This document shows positions 44,013-55,682 of a stretch of DNA of 62,707 nt, in pieces. Location: contig PS015103.1 of the NCBI GenBank assembly GCA_048213135.1, positions 57,856 to 120,562 on the forward strand. Direction: 5' to 3'. Every line of letters starts with the position of its first letter. Within the stretch, counting starts at the first letter, position 1. A program made the position numbers and the translations under genes. The notes below the pieces were generated by a model. It was given only the letters and a program-made list of their open reading frames with translations, had not been told where the DNA came from and did not search any database. Source of the stretch: Reclinomonas americana ATCC 50394 (lineage: Eukaryota; Jakobida; Jakobea; Jakobida).

Positions 44013-47000
44013 ATGAGCGACGCAGACGACTTCCCCGTGCAAATCGCACGTGCCTCCTCCCTGCGCGCGACAGCTGCAGAGGGCGATCAGCCACAAGCAG
44101 GAGGAGGAGCAGGAGGGGAAGAGGAGTTCCCTCCACTGATGTTCTATGGATGGGGATTGGACTTTTTGCAGTCGACCGAGCTGCGAGAGCAGGTCGAGGA
44201 GCAGGAGCAGGAGGAGGAAGAGAGGAAGTTGGGTGGATATTGTCATCATAATGGGAGAAGATGAAGGGATGAATGCCAGTCAGTCAGTCTCTCTCTGTCT
44301 CTCAGATTCGTTGTCTCTCTGCCTCTCAGTCTCTCTCTGCCTCTCAGTCTCCCTGTCTCTCTGTGTCTCTCAGTCTCTCTCAGTCTCTCAGTCTCTCAGT
44401 CTCCCTGTCTCTCTGTGTCTCAGTCTCAGTCTCTCTGCCTCACTGCCTCTCTGCCTCTCGTCTCTCTGTCTCTCAGATTCGTTGTCTCTCTGCCTCTCAG
44501 TTTCTCTCAGCCTCTCAGTCTCTCAGTCACTCAGTCTCGCAGCCCCTGAGTCTCTAAGTCTTCCTCTCCCTGTCTCTCTGTGTCTCTCAGTCTCTCTGTT
44601 GCTCCATCTCTCAGCCTCTCAGCCTCCCTGTCTCTCCTGTCTCTTGTCTCCCTCCCTATCCCTTTCCTTCCCTCTCCTCCCTCCTTTTCTCCATTCCCAC
44701 CTCCTCCCATCTCCTTCATTTCCTTCTCCCTTTTCCTTTCCTTCCCCCTTCTCCCTTCTCCCCTCCCTTTCCCTCACCCTTGCCCTTCTCCCTGCTCAGC
44801 ACCCTGGACATCCTCAACGACTTCCTCGGCGACTACACCGGAGTCGTGCAGGTCGCCTGCGGCGACACCCACCTCCTCTTCCTCACCGGCACGGGCGAGG
44901 TGTTCGCCGTCGGCTCAGGCGCGCATGGCAAGTGCGGTCAGGGCGACGCCAGCGATCAGTACTCTCCCGTGCAAGTGGAAGGCCTGCCGGAGGAGACGCC
45001 GGTGCTGTTTGTGGCCGCCGGCAAGGACTCCTCACTCTGCATCACTGCCGAGTTGCGTGTGGACGAGGGCGCGCGGCAGCGAGGCGACGACGCTCCCACA
45101 CTCTCACTCACTCCTTCGCTTTCTTGCAGTTTCCGCGTGTGGGGTTGGGGACGTGGTGTGTCTGGTGAACTCGGGCACGGCAGATCGGGATCCGAGCTGA
45201 CGCCGGTGCCAATGGCATTTGCACACGGTGGGCGCGTGTATGAGTGTGCGCTGGGAGAGTGCCACGGTGCCATGCAGATTGGTGCGTGCTCTAATATTCT
45301 CAATTCGTACGAGCGCTGGCGGAGGACTAATGTGCATTGAGTGCAGAGACGGGAGAAATGTACACGTTTGGCGACAACACGCGCAGTGCACTGGGCATTG
45401 GCGAGGCCGAGTGCCATCTGGCGCCGCGCTTCGTGCCCGACTTGCTCGGCCTGTGCATGTCGGGCATGGCCTGCGGACCGCACGTCACGGCAGCCATTTC
45501 TGATCAGGGCGCACTCTACGTGTGGGGCGACAACACCTACGGCCAGCTCGGACTCGGGCACACCAAGCGAGTACCGCGTGCCACTCACCTCGACGTGGGC
45601 GACGCAGTGACCATGGTGGCATTTGGCGTAGGGCACATGGTGGTGCTGACGAGTTGCGTGGAGAGCAGCGGCGTCCCTCATTTGTTCAAGTCCATGCTCC
45701 AGCACATTCTCGTCCAGCATCTCCAGTCTCATTCTCTTCTCTCTCGAGTTTATTCCTCAATACCGCCATGTGCACCACTCTCTCTCCCTCTTCGTCTGCA
45801 TGTCTCGTCATCTTGTTTCAACTCATCCTTCCTCCACGCCCACTTCTCTCTCCTCTGCTTTCCCGCTGCTTTCATTCTCATTCTCACCCCTCTGCCGCTC
45901 TGCCATGTCCATACTCCTCCTTTCTTCTCCTCTCCCTTCCCTTCTTCGTCTTCATGTCGTGCCATGTTTTCGGCCGAGCCTCCTTACTGTCCACTCTTCT
46001 CGCCGCTGCGATCCCCGTTGTGTTCCATCATTCTTTCCATTGTCATGTTGTTTTCAATACCGCCGCTCAGCCATGTCCATGCTCCTCCTTTTCTTCTTCT
46101 CTCCCTCCTCGTCTTCGTCTGCGTGTTGTGCCACCACGTCCACTTATCTCTCCTCGGCTTTCATTCTCGTTGTCCTCTCGCTCGAGTTTATTCTTCAATA
46201 CCGCCATCCATACTCCCTTTCTTCTCCTCTCCCTTCCCTTCTTCGTCTTCATGTCGTGCCATGTTTTTCGGCCCAGCCTCCTAACAATGTCCACTCTTCT
46301 CACCGCTGCAATCCCTGTTGTGTTCTATCATTCTTTCCCTTGTCAAGTTGTTTTCAATACCGCCGCTCAGCCATGTCCATGCTCCTCCTTTCTTCTCCTC
46401 TCCTTCCCTCCCCTTCTTCGTCTTCATGTCGTGCCATGTTTTTCGGCCCAGCCCACCACCACGTCCATTTATCTCTCCTCTGCTTTCATTCTCGATGTCC
46501 TCTCACTCGAGTTTATTCTTCAATACCGCCATCCATACTCTTTTGCTTCCCCCGCTCTCTCCCCTTCTTCGTCTGCATATCCTCGCCTTGTTTCGACCCA
46601 GCCTCCCACCAACTTCACTCTCCTCTCCTCTGCACACTCTTCATTCGTTTGCACTCGCAGTACTCTCACATCCAACATCACCCGGTCGCACACGACCTTC
46701 TCATTCCCTCTCGCCACCAACCACGGCCATTCCTCTCTCCTCTGCACTCCTTGTTTGATGTTTCTTATTCTCGTCAACCGTTTCCTGCTCGTGCATTTTC
46801 TTCTGCCTCTCGAGTTGTTTTCAATACCGCCGCGACCATGTCCATACTCCTCTCTTTCTCGCTCTTCTTCTCGTTTTTCGTCTGCATTTCCCGTGTAGTT
46901 TCACCCAGCCGCTCAACAACCGCCACTCTTCTCCCCCTTCATTCCTTCCCTCCCTCTGGATTTGTTCAATACCGCCGCGACCATGTCCATACTCCTCCCT

Positions 47001-48751
47001 TTCTCGCTCTTCTTCTTGTTTTCGTCTGCATTTCCCGTGTAGTTTCACCCAGCCGCCCAACAACCTCCACTCTTGTCTCTCCTTCTATCCTTCTCCCTTC
47101 ATTCCTTCTCCCCTCTGGATTTGTTTTTCAATACCGCGACCATGTCCATACTCCTCCCTTCCTTCCCCCCCTCATTATCTGCATGTCTCGTCATCTGGTG
47201 TCGACTCATCCCCCACCACGTCCACTTGCCTCTCCTCTGCTTTCTCGCTGCTTTCCATACCGCCGCGACCATGCCCCCACTACTCTATATCTTCCCCTCC
47301 TTTCGCTCTTCCCCCCTCCTTTCCCCTTCCACCTCCCCCCCTCTTTGCCTCACCCATCCCCCTCTATATAGAGAGCGGCGACGTCTACTGCTCCGGCCTC
47401 AACCTCAGCGGCCAGCTGGGACATGTCACCCCCGCCGACGCCAAACGCCGCCACCACTCGTACCGCCTGCAGCACGTCGAGTCGCTACCGGCGCCGGCTG
47501 TACGAATTGGTGCCGCCGCCTCCTACACCTGCGCTCTGCTCGACGACCAGCGCCTCTTCCTGTGGGGTCGCCATCCCTCCACGCAACAGGCAAGTAGAAG
47601 ACTTTCGCTGTATTCTCACGCCGTCTTCTCACACTCTTTGCCTTTTTCATCTGTCCCCCCTCTAAAACACAGGTCTTTGATCAACCCGTGTGCATCAGCG
47701 GTCGTCATGCAGTGCAGAACTTTGGCTGCGGCGGTTCGCACCTAATCTACGCTGTCTACGCGCAGCAGCCGGATCGCAGCGATGTGCAGGTGCGTCACCA
47801 GACACACACATGGGTCTCTCTCTCTCTGTGCATGTGTGTGTGCGTGGGAGGGAGGGCGTAGAGCTCGTCTGCACGAGGCAAAGTGTTTCCTTTGGTGGTT
47901 TTTCGTCGGTACGGTTTCTCCATTTGCAGAGCACGCGCTCCGCTTGTCGTTGTTTCCTCCGCAGTCTGCAACGCGAAGTTCTTTGTGTGTACACGCACGC
48001 ACTCTCTCTTCTGCATGTCTCTCTCTCTCTCTCTCTCTCTTGCGTGTCTCTCGCTGTGTGAGTGAGTCATGTCCAGTACTCTCTCGTCTTGGCACCTCAT
48101 TACGCTGTTTCATCATGATTACGAAACACGTATTGGTGCCCTTCTCTCCGTCGCAATATGCGCTATATGCGGATCGCATGTCTCCTCTCTTCCCTCGCGT
48201 TGCATGCGCGTGTGTGTGTGTGTTGCTGTTGTGCTTGTTTTTGGCGAAACATGCAACCATGACTCTTCTGGGAAAAATGACCGTTGAACGTGCGCGAGTG
48301 ATACGACTCGTTCGCACCTTCTCTCTCTCACACACACGCACGCTCCTTCTTCTCGCACGCTTCTCACCTCCGTGTGTGCATCTGTGCTCTCCACGTGCGC
48401 TCTCCACTGCGTGTGTCTGATGTGATTGCCGCCGCCGGTATCGTGCAATACCAAAGCGCATTTTCCTCTCACTCTTCTCACACACACACGCTCTCGCAGT
48501 CTGCGTTTGTGCGCCTGCCAGTCGCAGCATCCACGGCCAAGTCACTGGCCAGACACACGACTGCGCACGTGGAGGCCGAAGAAGAGACGCAGCAGCAGCA
48601 GCAGCAGCAGGAGGATGTTGATGATGAGTCAGTACCGGCAGCAGCTGTGCCGGCATTCCGGTCGCCGGTGCCGCCCTCCTCTGACTCACCACCGCCACTG
48701 GTGGCCAGTCGAACAGGTAGTCGTGCTGGCAGTCGGCGCAGTGGTACGTAA
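44013..48751 (+). CDS. RCC1-repeat protein (seven exons, 503 aa)
   Basis: RCC1 propellers act as exchange factors or protein scaffolds; the partner is unknown. Exons 44013-44227, 44800-45051, 45130-45281, 45347-45652, 47372-47589, 47673-47789 and 48500-48751 sum to 1512 nt, 504 codons including TAA. Repeat motifs: VVQVACGDTHLLFLTGTGEV, VWGWGRGVSGELGHG, YTFGDNTRSALGIG, ALYVWGDNTYGQLGLGH, VYCSGLNLSGQLGH, FGCGGSHLIYAV. The first exon starts MSDADDFPVQ and carries YGWGLDF, the first blade strand. The C-terminus is a disordered tail (poly-Gln, then Ser/Pro-rich, SRTGSRAGSRRSG). The introns after 45051 and 45652 use GTTGCG donors, and the intron after 47589 appears to be GC-AG. GTACGT just before the stop could be a donor, so a further 3' exon is possible. 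Confidence 0.85.
44283..44660 (+). repeat. (TCTCTG/TCTCAG)n intronic repeat
   Basis: First intron of the RCC1 gene. 'ctctctgtctctcag' variants repeat with irregular spacing, then pyrimidine sequence up to CTGCTCAG at 44799. Confidence 0.7.
45700..47300 (+). repeat. Tandem ~110-300-bp units inside an RCC1-gene intron
   Basis: The intron 45653-47371 consists almost entirely of degenerate copies of a unit built on 'caataccgcc', 'ccatgtccatactcctcctttcttctcctct', 'cttcgtctgcatgtc' and 'cccagcc.cc.ccacgtccac'. 'aataccgc' anchors occur near 45756, 46056, 46197, 46350, 46520, 46818, 46972, 47128 and 47257. Confidence 0.8.
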
Positions 48752-49708
48752 CGAGATGCAGGAGAAGAGAGAGCGAGAGACGAGCGAGAGAGACAGACGA
48801 GAAGGCGTTCACCAATACAGCGCAACAGTGTGTGTGTGTGTGTCATCTCAACAATCGAGCCCACTTCGACGACGTGCTGCTGCCCACTGTTGCTGGCGCG
48901 TCTCTCTGTGTGGTTGATGTGCGCGTTGTCACGTTCTGGCGTGCTTGTTGTCCTTTTTTTCGGCGGCAGTTTACTGTCTGTCTGTCTCTCTCTGATGTGT
49001 GTGCGCGCGTTGCTCTGCTTGCACGACTGCGTGGGGTGCGCATGTGTGTGGCTTATACGCGAGGGGGTTCTTGATCACTGCGCGGCCTTTTTGGAATTGT
49101 TTCCTTCGCTTCAGGGAACGAAGCCTTCATGTCCACCACACGTCCTCACCTCGGCCCCACTCACTGGCGCCTCTGCGTGTGCACTTGTCACTCGTTTCTT
49201 GTGTTGCATGCGTGCGTTGTGTATCGTGTCGTGGTCGGCGATGAAAGAGATATCTGTTTTCGGTGAGGTGTATGAGGTGGTCGCAGAGTGTCATGTCGCC
49301 ACACCGGCGGGCACTGCGCCGGCGCCGGTGTTTTGCATGCCGGCGTGCATGGTGAGTGCTCTGCAGCATGTATTTTCGCTGTGCTGAGGTCGGCGATGGG
49401 GGGTGGCGGTGGCTTGGCTGCACAAGAGTTGCGCGGCATGCCAGTGGCTGACTTCCTCCTGTATTCGTTGGTTCTGCATTCCGCTCTCCCCCTGTCACTC
49501 TGCGGACCAGCTGCTCTTGCAGTCCACCGGGCGTCGGCACTCGAGCCTCCGTTGCTGTTCTCTGCACGGTTGTTGGTGTTTGTGGCACATGTCTCCGAAG
49601 CTCTTTTTGGTACTCGTCAGCCTCTGTCATTCCCCTGTGTGTTTGTGTTTTCTCTTTACCGCTCTCCCCTCTTGTGTGGTCCGACTGCTGGGAACGGTGG
49701 AGGTGACG
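48752..49708. other. Region between RCC1 and the PIEZO-like gene
   Basis: This region follows the RCC1 stop. A long plus-strand open frame (about 49390-49610) reads as hydrophobic sequence (LRGMPVADFLLYSL, LLFSARLLVFVAHV) and may be an upstream exon of the next gene. No boundary could be fixed by phase. Confidence 0.3.
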
Positions 49709-52700
49709 ATGTTCCTCGGCCATATTTTATTGCTTGTTGCTGTTGTGGGGATTCTGTATTTCACACGCCGCGATGCACTGTCGCTGGTGTATCTCGCCCT
49801 GCTGCTGTGCTGCCTGCCACAAGGGCGGAGAGTGGCTGTGCTTCTCCCGTTTTCCTGGCTCCTTCTGGTGAGTGGCATCAATGTCGACGACATGCAGATT
49901 TGATCTCTTTTCCTCCCATCTCTCCCGTTTTCTTCTCGAATGCCTTTGGAGCTGCCTCTCATTGTGGTGCCACGCTGCTTGTTATGATGAAGATGTACAC
50001 TTTTCTTCTTCTGTTCCTCTTCCTTTTCTTTTTCTTTGCCATAATCGCCTGCTTTCACTCCGTTTGAGTTTCCGACTTTGCGCTCCCTTTTTCTTTTCTC
50101 GGTGCAGTCTCCGTGACAGCGCCGCTCTTTGACTTTGTTCTCTCATTCTCCCTCCCTCCCACTCACTGTGATGTCGTCGCGTTGCTTCTCTTGCTTCCGA
50201 CACTCTGTTTCTGTGATTCGCTGTTTTCTGTCACCTCTGTATTGGCATCTCGCACCACCGCCACGCTGCCTCACTCTAGCAGAGGATTGGTGAGTCTCAC
50301 AAGCAGTGAGTGCTGATCGCCTGTGGCCGCTGCTGCTGCTTTGCGCGTTGTCGTTCGGAGGACGATCGATATCGAGAGATGTGTGTCCACACTGAGCCTC
50401 ACTTTCCTGCACCGCGAGAATCACCGTGTTGCCATCATTTGCAGTACAATGCCAGTTGTCTGTGCAGGGGATTGCTTGCACCTCGCCTGCTGTCGCACAC
50501 AGAACGATTGTGAAGATATTGGTCGGTAAAATCGCAGAATCCTGCATGCACTGCATTGCATGCACACTCTCTCCCTTCCCATCCCGTGCCCATATTGTGA
50601 TGGCGCGCCCCTCTTACCATTCTTGATGTCAGCGGAGAAGATGGTGTTGCGGGAAGGTGCTGCCACACAAAGGTTCTGCCGACGGAACGAAAAAAACATG
50701 CACTCAAAAACTCCGCGCCGACCACAGGCCCCCCCATGCACATACAGAGCTACCCGGGTGGGAGGGGAAGCTGCACAGACGTCCCCGGGGAAGGGAATCA
50801 GACCAAGGCGGGCGCATAAAAAAAGTCCTACGGCGGCCACTGCTTTCCATTTATGACCAGCGAAGCATAATCACAGCTCATCGTTTCCCCCGAGAGAGAA
50901 GAGAAGGTACCTGCGTACAACACACGCACACACACACACACACATATTCTCTCTGGCTGTCTCTCGTGCACTGCATCTGTCGCGCTTATATATCCCTTTC
51001 TTGCTCGTCAAGGCACACCACCAGCTTCTTCGCGGGATTCAACGCTGCACACTCACTCACACACACTCTCACACACAGTCTCTCCTTCTCTCTCTCTTGT
51101 CTTGCAGTGTGACAGAGTTCCGTTGTTGCACGTGCGCGCGCGTGTCCTTGTGGGGAGTGGGGGTACGGAGAGAGAGTTTGTGCACGCACGTGTGAGAGAG
51201 AGACGCGTCGGTTGATGCAGCAGTGACTTTTCGCGGCTGTTTGTCGGAGTGTTGTCAGGCAGCTGTCGCTTGTTGTCTCTTCCATCGCGTCTGCCTGTTT
51301 TCTGCATAGTGTGTATGTGTTGGTGTGTGCGTTATAAGGACGGCGGCGGCATCTCACACTGCGCGATGACTCCGATATGCATGCTTTTTTTCGTCGGACA
51401 CACTCTACTTGGATTTCATTTGCACTTTTGTCGCTCTCTCCACTCGTGGTGCACAGTGACTACGCGTAGTGCACTCACTGTGGTGTTGCATTATCGTGAG
51501 TGAATGTTCAGCGCGCATCGCGACGACCTGTCCGTGTGCGCGAGGGGCAATAACTCACTGTTGCCACATATGAGATGTGTTCGCATTTCTGTTACAAGTG
51601 GCCTCGTGCTGTGTTCTGCAGTCCACCTACTCCTCCTCCCCCTTCTCCCCCACCTCTTCCTGCTCCTCCTCTGCAGTCAGCGGTGTGAATGAGACATATG
51701 ATGCACCTTTCCGCTCTCTTGCGCTGCAGCTCACCTTTATGTGACTGTATGCTCCTGCTGCATGTGCCGCAGCTCTCTCTCTCTCTCTCCCTCTCGTGCA
51801 CTGTGCCATGGCCTCTCGCAGCGCGGTTTCACCTTTTTTGTCTGCACACGCGTTTCATCATTATTCCGTGCTTGCTTCTTTCTTTCTTTCTCATCCCGGT
51901 CTCATTAACTCTGGACAAGCTGGTTCCATGGAAGTTTCTCCTCTTTGCATGGTTGGCATCGTCGTGTTGCACGTGTGGGCGTGTGTGGGTGGTTGTGGGC
52001 AAAAAAACGCCAACGCATGCATCGGTTCAACTTGGTTGTGTTCTGACTTCACTTTCGTTATTTCGGCCTTGACTTGACTGCCTCTTTTTTGTGTATCAGT
52101 CTCTGTCTCTGCGGGTGTGTGTACTTGTTGTCACGGGGTGTGAGAGAGAGAGGTATGTGTGCACTCATGTATGAGGTGCCCGCCATTCACTCGGGTGTAT
52201 TTGCCTTTCTTGATGCACGTTCCCCCACCAATTGTGTGGGGAGTATTTCGCGAGTGTGTCAGTGCATGTGCGTGCGTGTGTGCATGCGTGTGTACATTCT
52301 GTACGTGAGTGTGTCGTGTCGACGTCGTGTCTTGTTTCAGTGAGTGCCGGAGCCGGGCGCCGCTGTATTGGTTTCCGTCGATTGTGTTGTTGTGTTTCTG
52401 TGAAGACCTGTCTCTTGGTTGTTCACTGCATTCCTCCGTGCCTCTCTCCTCCGATCGTATTTCACCCTCCTCGAGCATGTGCGTTGCCTCACCGATCATT
52501 CCCCTCTCGTCTGTCTCCCACCTCATCGATAGCACCGTCCTGCGTTTTCTCTTTCGTCTCGTCCGTTGTGCCCCGTGGCCATGGCCGCTCACACTCACTC
52601 GCCTGTCCCCGCTGCTGCCGCCGCTGCTGCTCTGCATATGCGGCCACGTCTCACTGCCTCCTCCACCCCGTCAATTCATCTGTCGCCTCCTGCAAGCGGT

Positions 52701-55640
52701 GGCAGAGATGGGTGTGGCGAACATGGTCGCGTGCGGCCGCTCTTTGCTCGTACCGCCTCTCTCTTTCTTTCTCTTTCTCTTCCTCTCTCCTCCTCTCTCG
52801 CCCCGTGTACACTGCACGAGTGCCCAGTGTACACTGCACGAGTGCCCAGTGTTTGCATGCAGTGCAGATTCAATAAGCACATGCATGCAGATGCCGGCGC
52901 CGGTGTCTGTCGCCGCTCTGCATTGCCTAGCGGAGACATCCAACTTTGTGTGGGAAAAGCCATTGCTCATGCCTGCGTTGTTGTTTCTCTGCGTGTCTCT
53001 CACTGCTGCTACACTGCTGCTGCTGCTTCTATGTGTGTGCTCTCTGCTGTTCTACTCCAACATCGCTCTTCTTCTTCTCTCACATGCCGTTTCCCACACT
53101 GCACTCGTCGGCTCCCGCTTGTTCTTCTCACGGTTCAGTCTCTCTGCTCTGCTTCTTCCCTGTTCTGTCTCTCTACACCTCTCNNNNNNNNNNNNNNNNN
53201 NNNNNNNNNNNNNNNNNNNNNNNNNNNNNNNNNNNNNNNNNNNNNNNNNNNNNNNNNNNNNNNNNNNNNNNNNNNNNNNNNNNNNNNNNNNNNNNNNNNN
53301 NNNNNNNNNNNNNNNNNNNNNNNNNNNNNNNNNNNNNNNNNNNNNNNNNNNNNNNNNNNNNNNNNNNNNNNNNNNNNNNNNNNNNNNNNNNNNNNNNNNN
53401 NNNNNNNNNNNNNNNNNNNNNNNNNNNNNNNNNNNNNNNNNNNNNNNNNNNNNNNNNNNNNNNNNNNNNNNNNNNNNNNNNNNNNNNNNNNNNNNNNNNN
53501 NNNNNNNNNNNNNNNNNNNNNNNNNNNNNNNNNNNNNNNNNNNNNNNNNNNNNNNNNNNNNTCTCTTTCTCTCCTGCATGCACGTCTTGCCGCCTGCCTG
53601 CGCCTTCTGCACATGTCTGGCCCCACCAGGCCTCGTTCGACAGAAAAGCACTCTGCTAGTCCTTCACTCTCTCCTGTTCACACATGCTCGTCCGTTCTAT
53701 CGCTCTCCGTGCTCCACTCTCTCCCTCTGCCTCTGCCTTTCGTCGTGTGTTGATCGAGTAACCAGCTGGTGGAACAAGTGTCTTGTATTTCCAATCGTTT
53801 CTCTTTTCGATTGGGTTGACTGCCCCGCCCGCCCGCTTGTCTCTGACGCTTGTTTGTGCCCTCTCTCCTCCCTCTCTCGCTCTTCTCGCAGCAGTGGGCC
53901 TGAGCGGAGACAAGTCGGTCGCCACAAAAGAAACCAAGGTTTGCCTTTTTCAACGTAACCACCATCACCACATCGCACGCATCTGCAATACAGAGATAGA
54001 CTCGTAGCAGAGTATCACTTGTCGTCCTTTCGTATGCTGAGAGATATGCAGACAACTGTCATGACAACTGGCGCGGTCTTCTCTCTCTCTGCTCTCGTTG
54101 CTGTTCTTGGTGTATGCATGTCTATCTCTCTCGCACTCACTCACTCTCTCATGCACTCTCGCTCTCTCACGCACTCACTCTCCATCGCTCTCTTGTTTTG
54201 CGTCGCCCTCACCCCTCCGTGGGACGAGATGACGGCGCCGGTCGTTGTGCGGACATGTCCTCTTCCTGGTACTCTTGCACGCGCGCGCACACACATACGC
54301 GCAGTGTGTGTGAGAGTGTCCTCGCTCTCCTCTCTCTCCCCCTCTCGACTGTCGCTCTCGATTGCGTGTGCCTCTTGTCCATGTGACCGTTGTTCTGTTT
54401 GCCATGCGCGAATCTTTTTGCATCTCAGCGGGTGATGCTGTTTCTGTGTGTCCTCTTGGCGCTACGTGTGGAGAGGGTCGGTCTGCACAGTCTGTGTGTG
54501 TGTTTGTGCTTGGCGTGAGAGACGTGGGTGAAAATATGCTTGGTTGGTATCGCCTTTCGCGGGAGGTGATTCGAACATTTGGACACGCGACTCGCAGTTT
54601 TGTGTCGTCAGAGGCATGTGCGCAGGATCTCTTGCTGCAGGCGCTCTCTTGTGACTCTCTCTTCTCTCTCTCTCTCTCTCTCTGCATCCGTTTCGTCTCT
54701 GCAGATCTGCACGTCACTGACCTTTTGTCGGTTTCTGGTCTGCCCTGCACTAATGTTGTCCATTTTGCCTCCTGCTCTTCCTGGTGTGCAGTGAGGTGTG
54801 AGATCCTGCTGGTGCACCTGCTGCAGCAAGAGAGGACGTCACAGAGAGTGTATGTGTGTGCTTAAAAAGTGCAGTGCCCACTATTCGCGAGTGGACATGC
54901 ACCACCCACTCACACTCCCTCACTCTCTCTCTCTTCCACGCACCACGTGGCGCTGAGTTCCTCCCCTCCTACCTTCCCCCCACCTCTTCTTCCCTCTCTG
55001 ACATCTCTCTGTGCTTGCAAGCCTCTCTGGCACGAACAAGAGTGCTGTGTGTGTGTGTGGCCACGCGACGCCCGTTTTCTTCTCCCTGCATCGCCTGGTT
55101 TTTGTCATTCCTGGCAAGCGCCTCTAGCCGCCACCCTGTCCGCTTCCTCCGCCTGTCTATCTCTCTCTCCTTTACTTTGCATTTTTGCACTTACGCGCAC
55201 GTATGTCACGCGAACAGCCGTCACGATATATATATGTGCGGAGCTCAATCGCTTTTCTTTTTGCCGTTTTCTGATTGGTGTGTCTCCCCGTGTAGTGGCG
55301 AATGCAGTCAAGAGAGACACAGTATGCAGCATCCACTGGCGACACTCTGCGCCTCACACTCACTCGCGCACCCATGCGATACCCATATTTGGCAGTGGGA
55401 ACTCTTTCACATATCGTGTTGTCTCCTCTCTCGCTCTTCCTTTCTCTTTTCTTTCGTGTGTGCGCGATACCGTCCGCCTTCCGTGTTCGTCGCGTAGGTC
55501 GCGCAAAAACAGCACGCCGCACACACACACATCGGTTGTTTGTTACTGACTGCGTGGTCGTCTTGTGTTGTCCAGAATCACAACTTCTCTCTCCCTCCGC
55601 GTGCGTGTCGTGGCGGTTACGACATACACGCACACACTCG
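49709..55640 (+). CDS. Multi-pass membrane protein, possibly PIEZO-like (exon structure unresolved)
   Basis: The best exon is 49709-49867: ATG, then 53 codons in phase to a GTGAGT donor. Its peptide has two hydrophobic helices around RRDALSLVYLALLLCCLP, resembling the start of PIEZO proteins, where a similar LSLVYL..LLLLP segment follows the first helix. Further plus-strand pieces bounded by CAG and GT read as membrane or amphipathic segments: ETYDAPFRSLALQLTF (~51690), APLYWFPSIVLLCFCED (~52360), a stretch with FVWEKPLLMPALLFLCVSL (~52945), TTGAVFSLSALVAVL (~54060), RVMLFLCVLLALRVER (~54430), CEILLVHLLQQERTSQR (~54800). A gap (53184-53561) falls inside. The sense strand is C/T-rich as in other introns here. 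Exon joins were not proved, and the characteristic PIEZO C-terminus was not found. Confidence 0.3.
52797..52865. repeat. Short direct repeat (22 bp, two copies)
   Basis: 'tgtacactgcacgagtgcccag' is repeated head to tail at about 52805-52850, followed by a degenerate start of a third copy. Confidence 0.75.
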
Positions 55641-55682
55641 CCACAGCAGCAGAGGTGCTGCGCGTCTGTGCATGACGGCTAG

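Noticed and set aside
49421-49426. Another GTTGCG donor
   Set aside because: It is more naturally read as coding (Glu-Leu-Arg) in a continuous hydrophobic frame.
50236-50881. Small antisense gene (minus) starting MSCDYASLVINGKQWPP with four possible introns
   Set aside because: Phases can be made to agree and one piece looks WD40-like (ANDGNTVILA), but the product is only about 85 aa, it would be nested in a plus-strand gene, and competing plus-strand exons are equally good. Not supported enough to annotate.
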